Part shown: one piece after another, positions 45,149-55,221 of the stretch
How the letters are laid out: every line of letters starts with the position of its first letter
Position numbering within the stretch: the stretch's first letter is position 1
Assembly (NCBI GenBank): GCA_951812925.1
Contig: OX638369.1
Span: 64,060,228 to 64,124,227 of the forward strand
DNA from: Calliopum simillimum
Taxonomy: Eukaryota > Arthropoda > Insecta > Diptera > Lauxaniidae
Direction: 5' to 3'
DNA length: 64,000 nucleotides
The notes under the pieces: model-generated
The model's database searches: none
Told to the model about the DNA's origin: nothing
Seen by the model: the letters and a program-made list of their open reading frames with translations, nothing else
Made by a program: the position numbers and the translations under genes

Positions 45149-46240
45149 GTTGCCATGACATAGTCCCCACGGACATAATCCCCATTCACGAAATGGGGAT
45201 TATGTCCGCCAGTAATTCGGACATAGTCCCCATTTCTAAAATGGGGATTTGGTCCGCAAGTGTTTTGGACGGTGCCGTGACATAATCCCCACGGACATAA
45301 TCCCCATTCACGATATGGGGATTATGTCCGCAAGTAATTCGGACATAATCCCCATTTTTTCAATGGGGATTATGTCCGCAAGTGTTTCGGACATAATCCC
45401 CAGGAAAAAACGGACATAGTCCCCATAACGGCCGCGAATCAGTCTTTAATATATCCAACACCTAGTTTGCTAGCCACAGTAATTTTTCATAAGAGTAGGG
45501 GTAAGTGGGCGGCCTGCGGCCGCAGCTCAGGATTTAAAACTCCCAAAAATCCAACACCGGCTTCGCGGATCAGTCCATAACATCCAACACTATATAAATT
45601 TTTTTAATGGATTATTGCAAAAATTTTGTTCAATCTTAATTAAATTTTTCGGACATAACCCCCATTGGGATTATGTCCGAAAAATTTGCGGACATAACCC
45701 CCATGGCCAAAATGGGGATTATGTCCGTTGGGATTATGTCCGGTAACCGTTTTGGACATAATCCCCAGGAAAAAACGGACATAGTCCCCATACCGATATT
45801 TTGTTGTTGACAACAGTCGCAGCTCAGGATTTACAACTACCAAAAATTCCAATACCGTTTCCGCGGCAGCCTTTAGCCGCTGATCAGTCTATAATATATC
45901 CAACACCTAGCTTGCTAGCCACAGTAATTTTACATAAGAGTAGGGGTAAGTGGGCGGCCTGCGGCCGCAGCTCAGGATTTAAAACTCCCAAAAATCCAAC
46001 ACTGGCTTCGCGGATCAGTCTATAACATCCAACACTATATAAATTTTTTAAATGGATTATTGCAAAAATTTTCTTCAATCTTAATTAAATTTTTTGGACA
46101 GAACCCCTATTGGGATTATGTCCGAAAAATTTGTGGACATAACCCCCATGACCAAAATGGGGATTATGGCCGAAAAATTTTCGGACATAATCCCCATTTA
46201 CGAAGTGGGGATTATGTCCGTTGGGATTATGTCCGGTAAC
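45149..46240. mobile_element. GGGGATTATGTCCG element, 1.09 kb, 10-bp target duplication
   Basis: The ends GTTGCCATGACATAGTCCCC and, in complement, GTTACCGGACATAATCCC are inverted repeats. CTTCATATAG lies on both sides (45139-45148 and 46241-46250). The interior is packed with GGGGATTATGTCCG and its complement, mostly as snapback pairs separated by a few bases (for example CCCCATTCACGAAATGGGG). It includes two tandem units of about 118 bp (45163 and 45281) and a long direct repeat with a period of about 446 bp (45437 and 45883). No coding frame is present. An 8-10 bp duplication with long complex ends fits a Mutator-like (MULE) or hAT-type MITE. Confidence 0.75.
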
Positions 46241-46305
46241 CTTCATATAGCACGTGGTACATTCATGAATTACGCGACGGCACGAAGGGAATTGTTATTA
46301 AGAAG

Positions 46306-46698
46306 TCAATCTTTGCGTAATCGATTAAGGTTTGAGTTGACATCTCCAATTTTTATGAAAATTGGTGAAAAGTTAGTATCCATTTCTTGCCATCTCTTGC
46401 GATGACTTTGATCTCTTGCCACGACTTTCTCGATTTTTGTATTTCCTTTTCCAGTTGGTTTTGGGTCTACAACGTCCTCTACTGCCTTGTAGATTCCACT
46501 CAAGAGCCTGGCGACAATCTTCGCTGTGTGGTTTCCGGAGAGTGTGACCAATCCATCTCCATTTGCGCAGCTTGACCTCGTTTGCTATAGCCCTCTAACT
46601 GCATTTTTGATGTAGCTCGGAATTTGATATAGTGCGAGTCCACCAAACCTTTAGTATACGCCTTCAGCATTTGTTGATGAATACTTGCAGCTTGTTCG
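46306..46698 (-). pseudogene. non-LTR reverse transcriptase A, C-terminal piece
   Basis: On minus, LQVFINKC-RRILKVWWTRT, then EVKLRKWRWIGHTLRKPHSE and ALEWNLQGSRGR-RPKTNWKR, end near a VARD-type terminus. RKWRWIGHxLRK plus NxQGxRxRGRP is the usual C-terminal zone of one non-LTR reverse transcriptase class (RTE/CR1-like). It is the continuation of the fragment at 48617-49022: insertion of element B between them split it. It is broken by stops and frameshifts. Confidence 0.75.
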
Positions 46699-48616
46699 TT
46701 AGTTTTTTTTTTATTGTATTTGTAGTTTTATTATGAAACATAACATATATGCAGAAATTTACATTGATTTTTCTTATTATACACATTTGACAAATTCAAT
46801 AATGTTTCATAAACCTATATTCTGTAGTTCAAAGAACTAGTGTCGAATATAGGGTGGTTACATAAACTTAAGATTAAATTTAAAATTTAAATGATGTTAA
46901 AAATTAAAGTGACATGGTTTTGCATAATGAATACATAAAAAATAAAATTTAAATGTAAAAATGATATAAGGAAAACTTTTTTTTTTTTTTTTTTTTTTTT
47001 ATTATTTTATATTGCAAGGACATTTAAAAGATATCGGAACATAAGAAGCGTACCAAAATTTTGCTTATGAATCTACGTTTGGATGTGAAGAAGTGATTCA
47101 AGTTCATTTATATTAAAACTAAATAGCCAAGATTTTATTTCAATTAAAAAAAGTCGTTCGTGGCGTAAGGAGCGTATGTTGTCTGGCAAATTATTGTATA
47201 GCCTTGGGGCAATTGCAGAATGTGACTGTAGGAAGTGTTGTGTTTTATGTGCCGGAATTATGATTATATTCTGATTATTACCTCTCAGATTATAGGTTTG
47301 ATTATTTTTGCTCACAATATGGCCATTATTACGAAAAAACAATTTTAAGGTTTTATAAAAAAATAAATGTTTAACTGGGAGAATTCTAAGGCTTTTAAAA
47401 AAACCAAAACTATGTTCATATCTACCTCTTCCGGTCATAATTCGAATAATGTGCTTTTGTGAAGTGAGTAGTGGGGTGATTTTATTTTGATGGGTTCCAC
47501 CCCAACAGGCTAGCCCATATTCAATTTTTGAATGAAAAATTCCATAATATATACACTTCAATAGTTTAACTGAACAAAAGCTTTTCAGAAGAAACATTTG
47601 TCTAATAGCTAGCATCGCATATTTCTTAAGAGCACTAGTGTGTTCAGACCAACACATTTTTGAATCGAGTAGAACACCCAAGTATTTGAATGATGAAACG
47701 CAGTCAATATTAACACATTGAGAATGACAATTTGAATGGTCATTATAAGTTGCCATGTGATTTGATGTGCTGCAGATATTATTGTCAATTAGGAACCTTT
47801 CGCACTCTGAGTGATGAAACACAAGTTTGTCAAATTGAACTACTGCACCAGAAATGTTGAAATACATAATTTTAGTTTTGTCACTTAAGACTAGTTTGTG
47901 GCAAGTGAACCAGTGTCTCAAGAGACTAAGATCGTAGTTAATACTTGCTGTTAAATCAATAACAGAGTTACTAGAATATGTGCAGGCCATATCATCTGCA
48001 AATGCTACTACTTTACTTGCAAAGCTTTGGGAAAAAATTGAATTTATATAAATTAAAAAAAGGACAGGTCCTAAGACTGATCCTTGTGGCACACCCGAGC
48101 TAATTTCAAGAAATGAGCTATATTCACAACCTACTTTCACTCGTTGCAACCTATTTTGCAAATAAGAACAGAACCATGTATGAACGGAACCTCTAATTCC
48201 ACATTTATAGAGTTTGGACAGAAGAATTGAATGGTCGACAGAATCAAATGCTTTGGTAATGTCTACAAAAAGTGCAGCACACTGTTTTTTATCATTTAAG
48301 GCACCGTAAATATTATTACAAAATTTAATAAGTGCATCTTCCGTCGATAGACCTTCCCTGAAACCAAATTGATTTGCGCTAAAAAAATGTATTCTATTCA
48401 AAAAGCAAATAACTCTCGACTTCATCAGTTTTTCATACACTTTCGAAAAAACCGGTAGAATAGAGATAGGTCTGTAATTATTTGGCAACTCTGAATTTCC
48501 TTTTTTGAAAAGCGGAATAACTTCTGCTCTTTTAAGGGCTTCTGGAAATATTCCATCTTTAACACTTAAGTTAATTAAATAGCAAAGTACATCAACAATG
48601 TTATGAACTATGCGTC
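46699..48616 (-). mobile_element. 5'-truncated CR1-group non-LTR retrotransposon (element B) inserted in A
   Basis: On minus it runs from a truncated reverse transcriptase (48616) through its stop (47073) and a 3' untranslated region to an A-run next to the target site (T-run at 46703-46712 on +). An internal A22 tract lies at 46979-47001. The flanks carry GCAG(C)TTGTTC at 46687-46698 and 48617-48626, a target duplication with one indel. The sequence on either side of it is element A, so B inserted into A. Confidence 0.8.
47073..48616 (-). CDS. reverse transcriptase of element B, 5'-truncated but open (about 514 codons)
   Basis: From the truncation point the frame is open to the natural stop at 47073. 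It carries YRPISILPVFSKVYEKLM, ANQFGFREGLSTEDAL, FVDITKAFDSVDHSIL (first catalytic Asp), SGVPQGSVLGPVLFLIYIN and AFADD (catalytic Asp pair), then FKYLGVLLDSKMCWSEH and a long C-terminal region with CIYYGIFHSKIEYGLACWGG. There is no RNase H. The endonuclease, the first part of the RT and ORF1 are missing. Upstream it is fused in frame to about 18 codons of element A (SVLLYGCETWLVTEQLRR), so an ATG at 48671 precedes it by accident. A retrotransposon of the CR1/L2/Jockey superclade is certain; the exact clade is not. Confidence 0.85.
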
Positions 48617-49022
48617 GCAGTTGTTCAGTGACAAGCCATGTTTCGCACCCATATAACAAAACCGATTTCACATTCGAATCAAAAATGCGTACTCTCGCAG
48701 TTGAGCAAACGCGCCTTTTGCTTTTGCTGTTCTTGAGTTGATATCCTCTTTTGCTCCACCATCCATGGAGATAATGCTGTCTAAATACGTGAAGCTATCG
48801 ACGTTTTCGATGACATCACTGCCAGCTCTAAACGTGATGTCATTCGTATTTGCGTTTAGCTTCATGCTTTTAGTCTTGGATACGTTGATTATTAGGCAAG
48901 CCTTTTGTGATTCCAAGACATGGTCTTCAATTTTGCTTTGTATATCTGAGTATTTGGACGATAAGAGGCAAATGTCGTCAGCGTAGTCGAGATGTTCTAG
49001 ATGTTCGGTAAAGTCCCATTGG
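48617..49022 (-). pseudogene. non-LTR reverse transcriptase A, palm/thumb piece
   Basis: On minus: QWDFTEHLEHLDYADDICLL (the YADD catalytic motif), LIINVSKTKSMKLNANTNDI, FRAGSDVIENVDSFTYLDSI, ISMDGGAKEDINSRTAKAKG, then, after a frame change, SVLLYGCETWLVTEQL. This order is typical of RTE/CR1-type polymerases. It is cut upstream by repeat D at about 49022 and downstream by element B at 48616, and it continues at 46698. Confidence 0.8.
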
Positions 49023-50085
49023 GCGTTACCTTTGGCCTGGCCAAAAAATAATATACTCTGCACTGCAGTATTTTGAAAATTTTGCTTGTACGGGGAGTGC
49101 CACGCTCTCTTGACTGAATTCACTTAGTTTTTGTTGAGATATTGCACTAACTATTCTAAGTAAGTACTTGCGCGAAATTAGGTTTCATAATCTTGAAAAA
49201 CGTTTTCGGCACAGCATTTTTCAACTTCTCCTTATATGGGATGTGCCACGCCCTCTTTTCCGAGTTTACCCAGTTTTTGTTTAGAGCTTGCATTTGCTGT
49301 TCTCAGTGTTTCAGTGAAATTTGGTTGGGTTATCTCAAAAAACCTACAGCATTTTGAAACTTTTTCTTATGTGGAAGGTGCCACGCCCTCTTCTTCGATT
49401 TTGCCTGGTATTTTTCTCAGACCTTGCGTTTACTGTTCTGAGTGTTTGAGTGCAATTTGGATGGGTTATCTCAAAAAACGCTTTCAGTATAGCATTTTTA
49501 AAGTTTTGTTTTCATGGGAGGTGCCACGCCCCACAGTTTGTTTTTATGTCAAAATTTTTTGCCCGCTTGATGACGTATTGTGGAGAGATTTCAATGATAG
49601 GGGCTTATAGGTAATTGAACAAAGAAAAACATAAGCCACCGCTCTTGGGGCTCAGTGTCTGAGTAGAATTTAGTTCGATTATTTTAAAAAAACGGTTTCA
49701 GTATAGCGTTTTTAAGCTTTTGCTTATAGTGGAGGTGCACCGCTCTCTTGTCCAAATTCGCCTAGTTTTTGTCCAGAGCTTGTGCTTACCGTCCTTAGTA
49801 TTTATGTGTATTTCGGTTGTAATGTCATGGAAAACACTCCAAAAGTTACATTTTCTATATATTTTTTGTATGGGGGGTAGGCGTGTCCGTCGACTGATTT
49901 TTCTCATTTTCAATGTCTTTTACGGCAAAGCCACTGAACCAAATTTAATCGAATTATCTTGGTTAGTTTTCCCGTGAAAAATATTTCCACCCACAGCCAG
50001 CCATACAGACGGACCTGGCTATATCGAAGGAGGTGACGCTGATCAAGAATATACATATATATAATTTTCTATACCTGCCACGCCT
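49023..50085 (+). repeat. dispersed repeat D, copy 4, internally amplified
   Basis: Begins with TTACCTTTGGCCTGGCCAAA and ends with the CAGACGGACCTGGC...CTGATCAAGAATATAC tail, so both ends of the family are present. In between, the core phrase (ATGGGAGGTGCCACGCCC, TTTTGTTxAGAGCTTGC, TATCTCAAAAAACG, TTTCAGTATAGC) is repeated at least four times at roughly 130-170 bp spacing. The other copies have one core, so the core has expanded here. Confidence 0.75.
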
Positions 50086-50149
50086 TGTAAGGGTGACTTT
50101 GAGTCAAAAGTATTAGTAGAGTGCCTGGGGCTTTTAACCTAGGATTTCT

Positions 50150-51130
50150 AAACTAGTTTGAGGTCGCTGAACATGAAAAAACTAATTATTTTTTATTCCT
50201 CTCAGCCGTTCCCGAGTTATTCGGACATTTCTATTTTCGAGATTATAGCTTCACATACATCAAGATATTTGTATAACACCGAATTCGATCGATTTTGTTT
50301 TACCACGTTTACTAATGACGCTTCTAATGAGTATACCAATGATTCTGCTCCGAACAAAGTTAACTGAGTCATACTAAGCAAAACTTGGATTTTTTGAAAA
50401 AATTTAAAAATTTTTCCTATCAATTTTAAATGAAACACTTAGTTTTTCGCATATATTGTTTTTAAATATATTTTTTTAACATTTTTATTTATTAAATTGG
50501 AGGAACTCATCATTAATAAAAAAGTTACGCGTACTAAATGCCACTACATAGGCGCCTTGCGTAACTTTTTTATTAATTATGAGTTCCTCCAATTTTTTTC
50601 CATAGTAATGTTGTGCAGATTTCAGAGAACATTTCTGTGTAAAAATTTTGTTTTTATTTATCCATAGGTATAGCTTAAATATCTATTTGTTTATTAAAAA
50701 GTGCATTATTTATATGAAATTTTAAAAGTTTTTATAAAAAGTTTATTTCATCTAAATTTTGAATTATTTTTAGTCCTACCACAAAATTTTCATAAATTTT
50801 CGGTCAATATTTACGGAGAAATCGGAATTTGAAAAGAGACGTACTTAAAAATGCACATGCTTATAACTTGTAAAAAAATGAATTTTTTAAAAAAAAAATG
50901 TATAAGGCATTAATTTTGATCAAAAACTCTTCAAAAAACCACCAAAAAAAGTTTCAGTTTAGCAAGTTAGTTTTTAGTGTGTCCGTTTCAAAAAATTTAA
51001 GTCTTATACAGATATATTGATATATATGAAGCTATAACCTCGAAAATAAAAATATCCGAATAACTCGGGAAGGGTCCAAAGGAGTAACAAATAAGTGGGT
51101 TTTTAGTGTTCAGCGACTCTAAATTAGTTT
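50150..51130. mobile_element. foldback element FB6, about 0.98 kb diverged palindrome
   Basis: Left AAACTAGTTTGAGGTCGCTG and right complement (ending 51130) bound two arms. A well-kept internal block is CCCGAGTTATTCGGA at 50213 against its complement near 51055. Arm identity is lower than in FB2 or FB4, so it is older. The left arm also contains a separate small hairpin (50497-50591). Confidence 0.65.
50497..50591. repeat. 95-bp hairpin (stem about 37 bp) nested in FB6
   Basis: ATTGGAGGAACTCATCATTA, then ATAAAAAAGTTACGCG, is followed after about 25 bases by the complement ending at 50591. The right arm of FB6 lacks it, so it looks like a later insertion of a tiny MITE. Confidence 0.75.
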
Positions 51131-51217
51131 GGAAAAAATAATTTGCAAAATGTTAAATCTATTTTGAATTTATTGTTGCATAAACTTTTTATAGTTATTG
51201 CTTAAATAAAGAATAAT

Positions 51218-51920
51218 AGCCCAGGAAAATAAGACGAATATCGAGCTGCTGTGCGAAATAATTCCAAGCGAATTTTTTTCACCGGAATTGTCTTTATTAA
51301 AGCATAATGAATAATGTGTAAAAAGTCCATTGAAGTCCATTGTGCGCATAAAAAGTTATTCAGGCTCAAAGATCGATATAATCAGTTTTTTGGAAATATC
51401 TCGCTAACGCAAGCATTTATGGAAAAATTTTTTCCCAAAATTTTGTAACACAGGAAATTTCCTATGTAAAAATGTTTTCGTGTAGCTTATAGTTTAGGAT
51501 ATAACTCAATTTAAAAAGTTGTGGACAGTTTTTATATGTGAACGCTACGTATAAGTTCATATTAAAATATTTTACTTTTAAAATTGCGAATACTCTTTAA
51601 CGAGGAGTCATACAAAAAAAAAAATATAAAACCGTTCAAAAGGAAATTGGATTCTGTAAACACCGTATTAAATTTTTTTTTGGAGTCACTCATGGTCTAA
51701 AAGATATTCTTCAAAAACTGGTTTTTGAAGGATATCTCTGAAACGGAAAGTCATACGATAAAAAGAAACGGCATCAATTTTGTAGAAAATTACAAGATCT
51801 ACAAAAAAAAAGCCATATGTGTACACATTAAAGTAATCGTTTCGAAGTTATTCAATAAAAACCGGTTTTTTGCCATTTAAAGGTTTTTTTTTAATATCTT
51901 CTAAACGGTTACTTAAATGT
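51218..51920. mobile_element. solitary FB4 arm
   Basis: Starting with TA then GCCCAGGAAAATAAGACGA, this segment follows the left arm of FB4 (21402 on) for about 680 bp: CACCGGAATTGTCTTTATT, GCGCATAAAAAGTTATTC, AAATATCTCGCTAA, then the GGTTTTTTGCCATTT centre. It stops near the axis. The second arm is missing, so this is either a half-deleted palindrome or the progenitor single-arm form. Confidence 0.75.
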
Positions 51921-52309
51921 ATATATATGTAACAAAAAATATAAAAAATGAATGCACTAGAAAACTATCCATCTGATTCTGATAAAATTTCCAAGAATGC
52001 TATCTTTGATCAGGGAAAGAGTTATAAGTGAAAAATGGGAGATGGCACGTCCCTACAAAATATAAGTCTTCATATCTCTGAAATAATTATGCTCGGAAGA
52101 ATAAAATTTGGTACATATTACTATATGTGCATATGGCGCAGAAACAAACTTTAATTACTAAAAAAAGCACGCCTTCTGTATAATATAACTCTTCAGATCT
52201 TTGAAACTATTAGATATAGAAAAATAAAATTTGATACATACCTTAATGGCGCCAAAACAAGCAACAATCATTCAAAAAAAATAACGGTAACTCGCTTCCT
52301 TCAGTGACG
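51921..52309. other. non-coding stretch
   Basis: Loosely repeated phrases about temperature-neutral AT-rich motifs (GCACGTCCCTACAAAATATA, then GCACGCCTTCTGTATAATATA) with AAAATTTG-TACATA recur at about 110-bp spacing. No gene was recognised. Confidence 0.35.
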
Positions 52310-53025
52310 TTAATAGCCCTTATAATGTTTTCTTCACATTTTTGCAGGTATAACCCAAATATTTTTCTAATATTTAGATCAGGGTGTAATGTGATTCAAA
52401 TTGAGCAAAACTTTGAATATGTTCATAAACAGTGTGTCTCTCTTCTTCAGAGATTTTTCTTGATGATCCAATCATGCGGCCACGCATATCATTTCCTGGA
52501 TTTTCCTATCTTAAAGCGCGTTTTAATCTTCCTTCACTTATATTAAAGGCATCCAAAAAAAATGTTTACATACTTCGATTTTTCCGCGAACAGTATTTAA
52601 AAAATACTTAAAACTGTAGTTTCTTGGCAATACTTTACCATTCCTCCACGTTTCTTTTGATACTCATGCGCTCAATAACTTGGTCAAGTAAAATATTTTG
52701 CTTATTGAAATTTCCCAAATTCCAAAATTTATAGAAAATCTATTTCCTTTCTTCTTCATCAATATATTTTACACAATCCTTTACACATTGGCAATCTTTA
52801 TTTTGAAACACTTTTGCTGGGATAATTTTTCCATTCTGCGTATAATATTTTTTTCCCGCATTCCTGTTGATTTTTCGCATTTTTTGCGTATAAGTTTCAT
52901 TACTAGGCATTATTTTTTGATACATTTGCGGCATCGGAATCACTTTCTGTTGTGGAATATGTTTCAATAATTCTTTTCCTTTTTTTAGTATTTCCTAAAT
53001 CCGAACCGTCTTCACTTCTTGATCC
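52310..53025 (-). pseudogene. uncharacterised insect transposon protein, N-terminal half relic
   Basis: Read on minus across frames: KKRKRIIETYSTTESDSD, then NGKIIPAKVFQNKDCQCVKD with DCVKYIDEEERK (a Cys cluster), FYKFWNLGNFNKQNILLDQV, FFLDAFNISEGRLKRAL, then RGRMIGSSRKISEEERHTVY and EHIQSFAQFESHYT, ending with a LNIRKIFGLYLQKCEEN-like segment. From memory, the chain GK-I-PAK, C-C-C cluster, IS-x-x-x-L, RG-x-H and SF-x-x-ESHY is typical of a widespread insect TE-encoded family of unknown mechanism. Several stops and frame changes show it is dead. The C-terminal half is absent. Confidence 0.55.
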
Positions 53026-54048
53026 CAAAAATCCTTTTTTTTTTTGCATAAGCCCGGATGGGTGCGATTTCTATACATTAAAATTTTTAATAATATTTAT
53101 TATATGAACATATTTTAGTCGGTTTTTTTTACAAGAGTCACTGTCGGACGTATCTTCAACGTATGCATTTCCCAACATGTTTAACTGATATTAAAATAGT
53201 GTGAGAAAGATTTAAAAAAAAACACGTCTTTTCTGATAAAAAACTTTTTCCGAACTAAACTATTTTACTGAAAAAATTTCTAAAAAACAAATAACAATCC
53301 AGATCAATACTGACTATTGAAAAACAAGTAGAATATTACAAAAAAAAAAAAAAGCATAGAAAAACAACTTATTTCAATAAAAAACAATGCTCAAATCAAG
53401 CAAGCCGAACTTCATCCTGAAAATTTCGGTTGCGGATCATGAGATATTAATATAGAGATATTACCTACTTATATATCTGCGCTAAAAGAAATTATTTAAT
53501 TGAAATGATATTTTATTCCTGGATTGTAAACGCTAACATAGCTATGCTTTGCGGGTGCACCAAGGCTAAAACTATATTACAATTACGTATTTAAAGGAGC
53601 TAAACAATAGTACATTAATAATAAAACCTAAATATTTTTATATTTTCCACATTTATTTGAAACTGTTAAAACGGGACTTAGGTCACTTTCAAAATAAAAA
53701 ATTTTATTATTTATTAACAAGCAAATTTTCATTACGCAATATCTTTGTAATTTTTAAGTTATTTGTTACAATTTGTTTCAGGCTCAATTATCGGACAAAA
53801 AGTTGACCAGATTGCATGCAGAAGAACTGCTCGGTACAGAGCAGTGAAAAATGAGAATTGTTTATTACGCATAGGTACGCGAAAAAACTAAATGTGTGAA
53901 ATTTAGATTCCTAATCCGGAAATACATGACGAAAACTGCTGGTCCAAACTTGCTACCAATGTAGTGCGACCTGTTTAAAAATTTCATCATTGACCAAAAA
54001 CCTACAAAAACTTAATCGTTGGAAGAATCAGCTTTCGACGTTCTCTGC
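53026..54048. other. non-coding stretch, nothing recognised
   Basis: AT-rich with an A-tract near 53337-53354. No frames, repeats or element ends were recognised. Confidence 0.45.
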
Positions 54049-54056
54049 ATCTATAT

Positions 54057-54524
54057 CAAGGGTGTCAGCGTTTTAAAATCACTTAGTCAAGCGCAGTCAG
54101 CGCAAAATTTTCGCTTTTACAACAACTTCAAATTCGAAGGACGACAATCACAAAAACTATTTTGTGTTGTTTTTTTGTGGCTCGTTAACAACAAGAATAA
54201 TATTTCAACAATTTTTAAAATTTCTGAGAACTAGGGGTATACACTCGTTGATGCGCAATGCTCTTGCGTCGATACGAAAGTTTGACATTTGTAAAACAAA
54301 AAACACATTGCCGAAAATTTCGCACTACTTCTGCATTTTCGTAAGATGGAAATATGTTGAGTTCGATTTTGTGTGTATGCAAAAAAAAAACAACAAAAAC
54401 GCGAAATTTTGACGAGTTCAAAAAATAAAACAACATAAATTATTTCTGATTGTTGTACTGAAATATTCATGTTGTTGTATGCGAGCCAAAATTAGCTCAC
54501 TTTTGTTCTACGCTGGCACCCTTG
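54057..54524. mobile_element. hAT-type MITE, 468 bp, perfect 8-bp target duplication
   Basis: The ends are CAAGGGTGTCAGCG and, in complement, CAAGGGTGCCAGCG. ATCTATAT flanks both sides (54049-54056, 54525-54532). The interior is non-coding and shares 54094-54235 with an older copy at 28552-28690. Exact target duplication and short ends identify a hAT-mobilised element. Confidence 0.9.
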
Positions 54525-54532
54525 ATCTATAT

Positions 54533-55200
54533 GAGCTAAGGCATGAAGACAGTTTCATCCACTTATTTTTGAATGGAAGCATCTTTACCAAAAAACCCAT
54601 CAGTTGAGCAGAAAAGTGACAAGTGTTTAACAAAGATCATAGTAATCGCTTTGTAGTATATCATTTTATTTACTTTTATTGAAAATTTCAACATGTTTTT
54701 TTTTTAAAGATATAATCATTCTTCAAATCCTACGTCCAAACTGCCACAAATTTAACTAGAATTTTAAAGCCAAAATTGCTTTGCAAAGTAATGAAACTTA
54801 TTTAGAATTTTTTTTTTGTATATATTTTGAATGTGAGCATGAATTAAATCGTAATTAATGGTACAGATACCTATTTAAAAAGATTTTAAATTTCATTTAA
54901 ATTTAGTTTATGGTTTTGTGCTAATGTTCGGATCTTAATATAAAGAAAAAATTTTCGTTAAAAATTATGACCACTATACGGTAGTCTCCTTTAGCTTCAT
55001 TTTGCTTTTGTTTTTTTTTTTTTTATACAGCAAGTATGAAAAAACAGAGAAAAGCGCTTAACAAAAAAACCCTCCAAGAAATATATGCGTAAATTGCGTA
55101 CCCAAAGCGAATCGCTTACGAACTGTGTTTCGTCGGTGTAGTTTGTTAAAAAAATTTAGCAGATTGAGTTGGTATGAAATGTGAAGTGTTCCAAAATGAT
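54533..55200. other. non-coding stretch upstream of the Myb-like relic
   Basis: AT-rich, T-tract at about 55009-55024. No promoter motifs that I would defend. Confidence 0.4.
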
Positions 55201-55221
55201 GATAAAAGGTAGACTATATTT

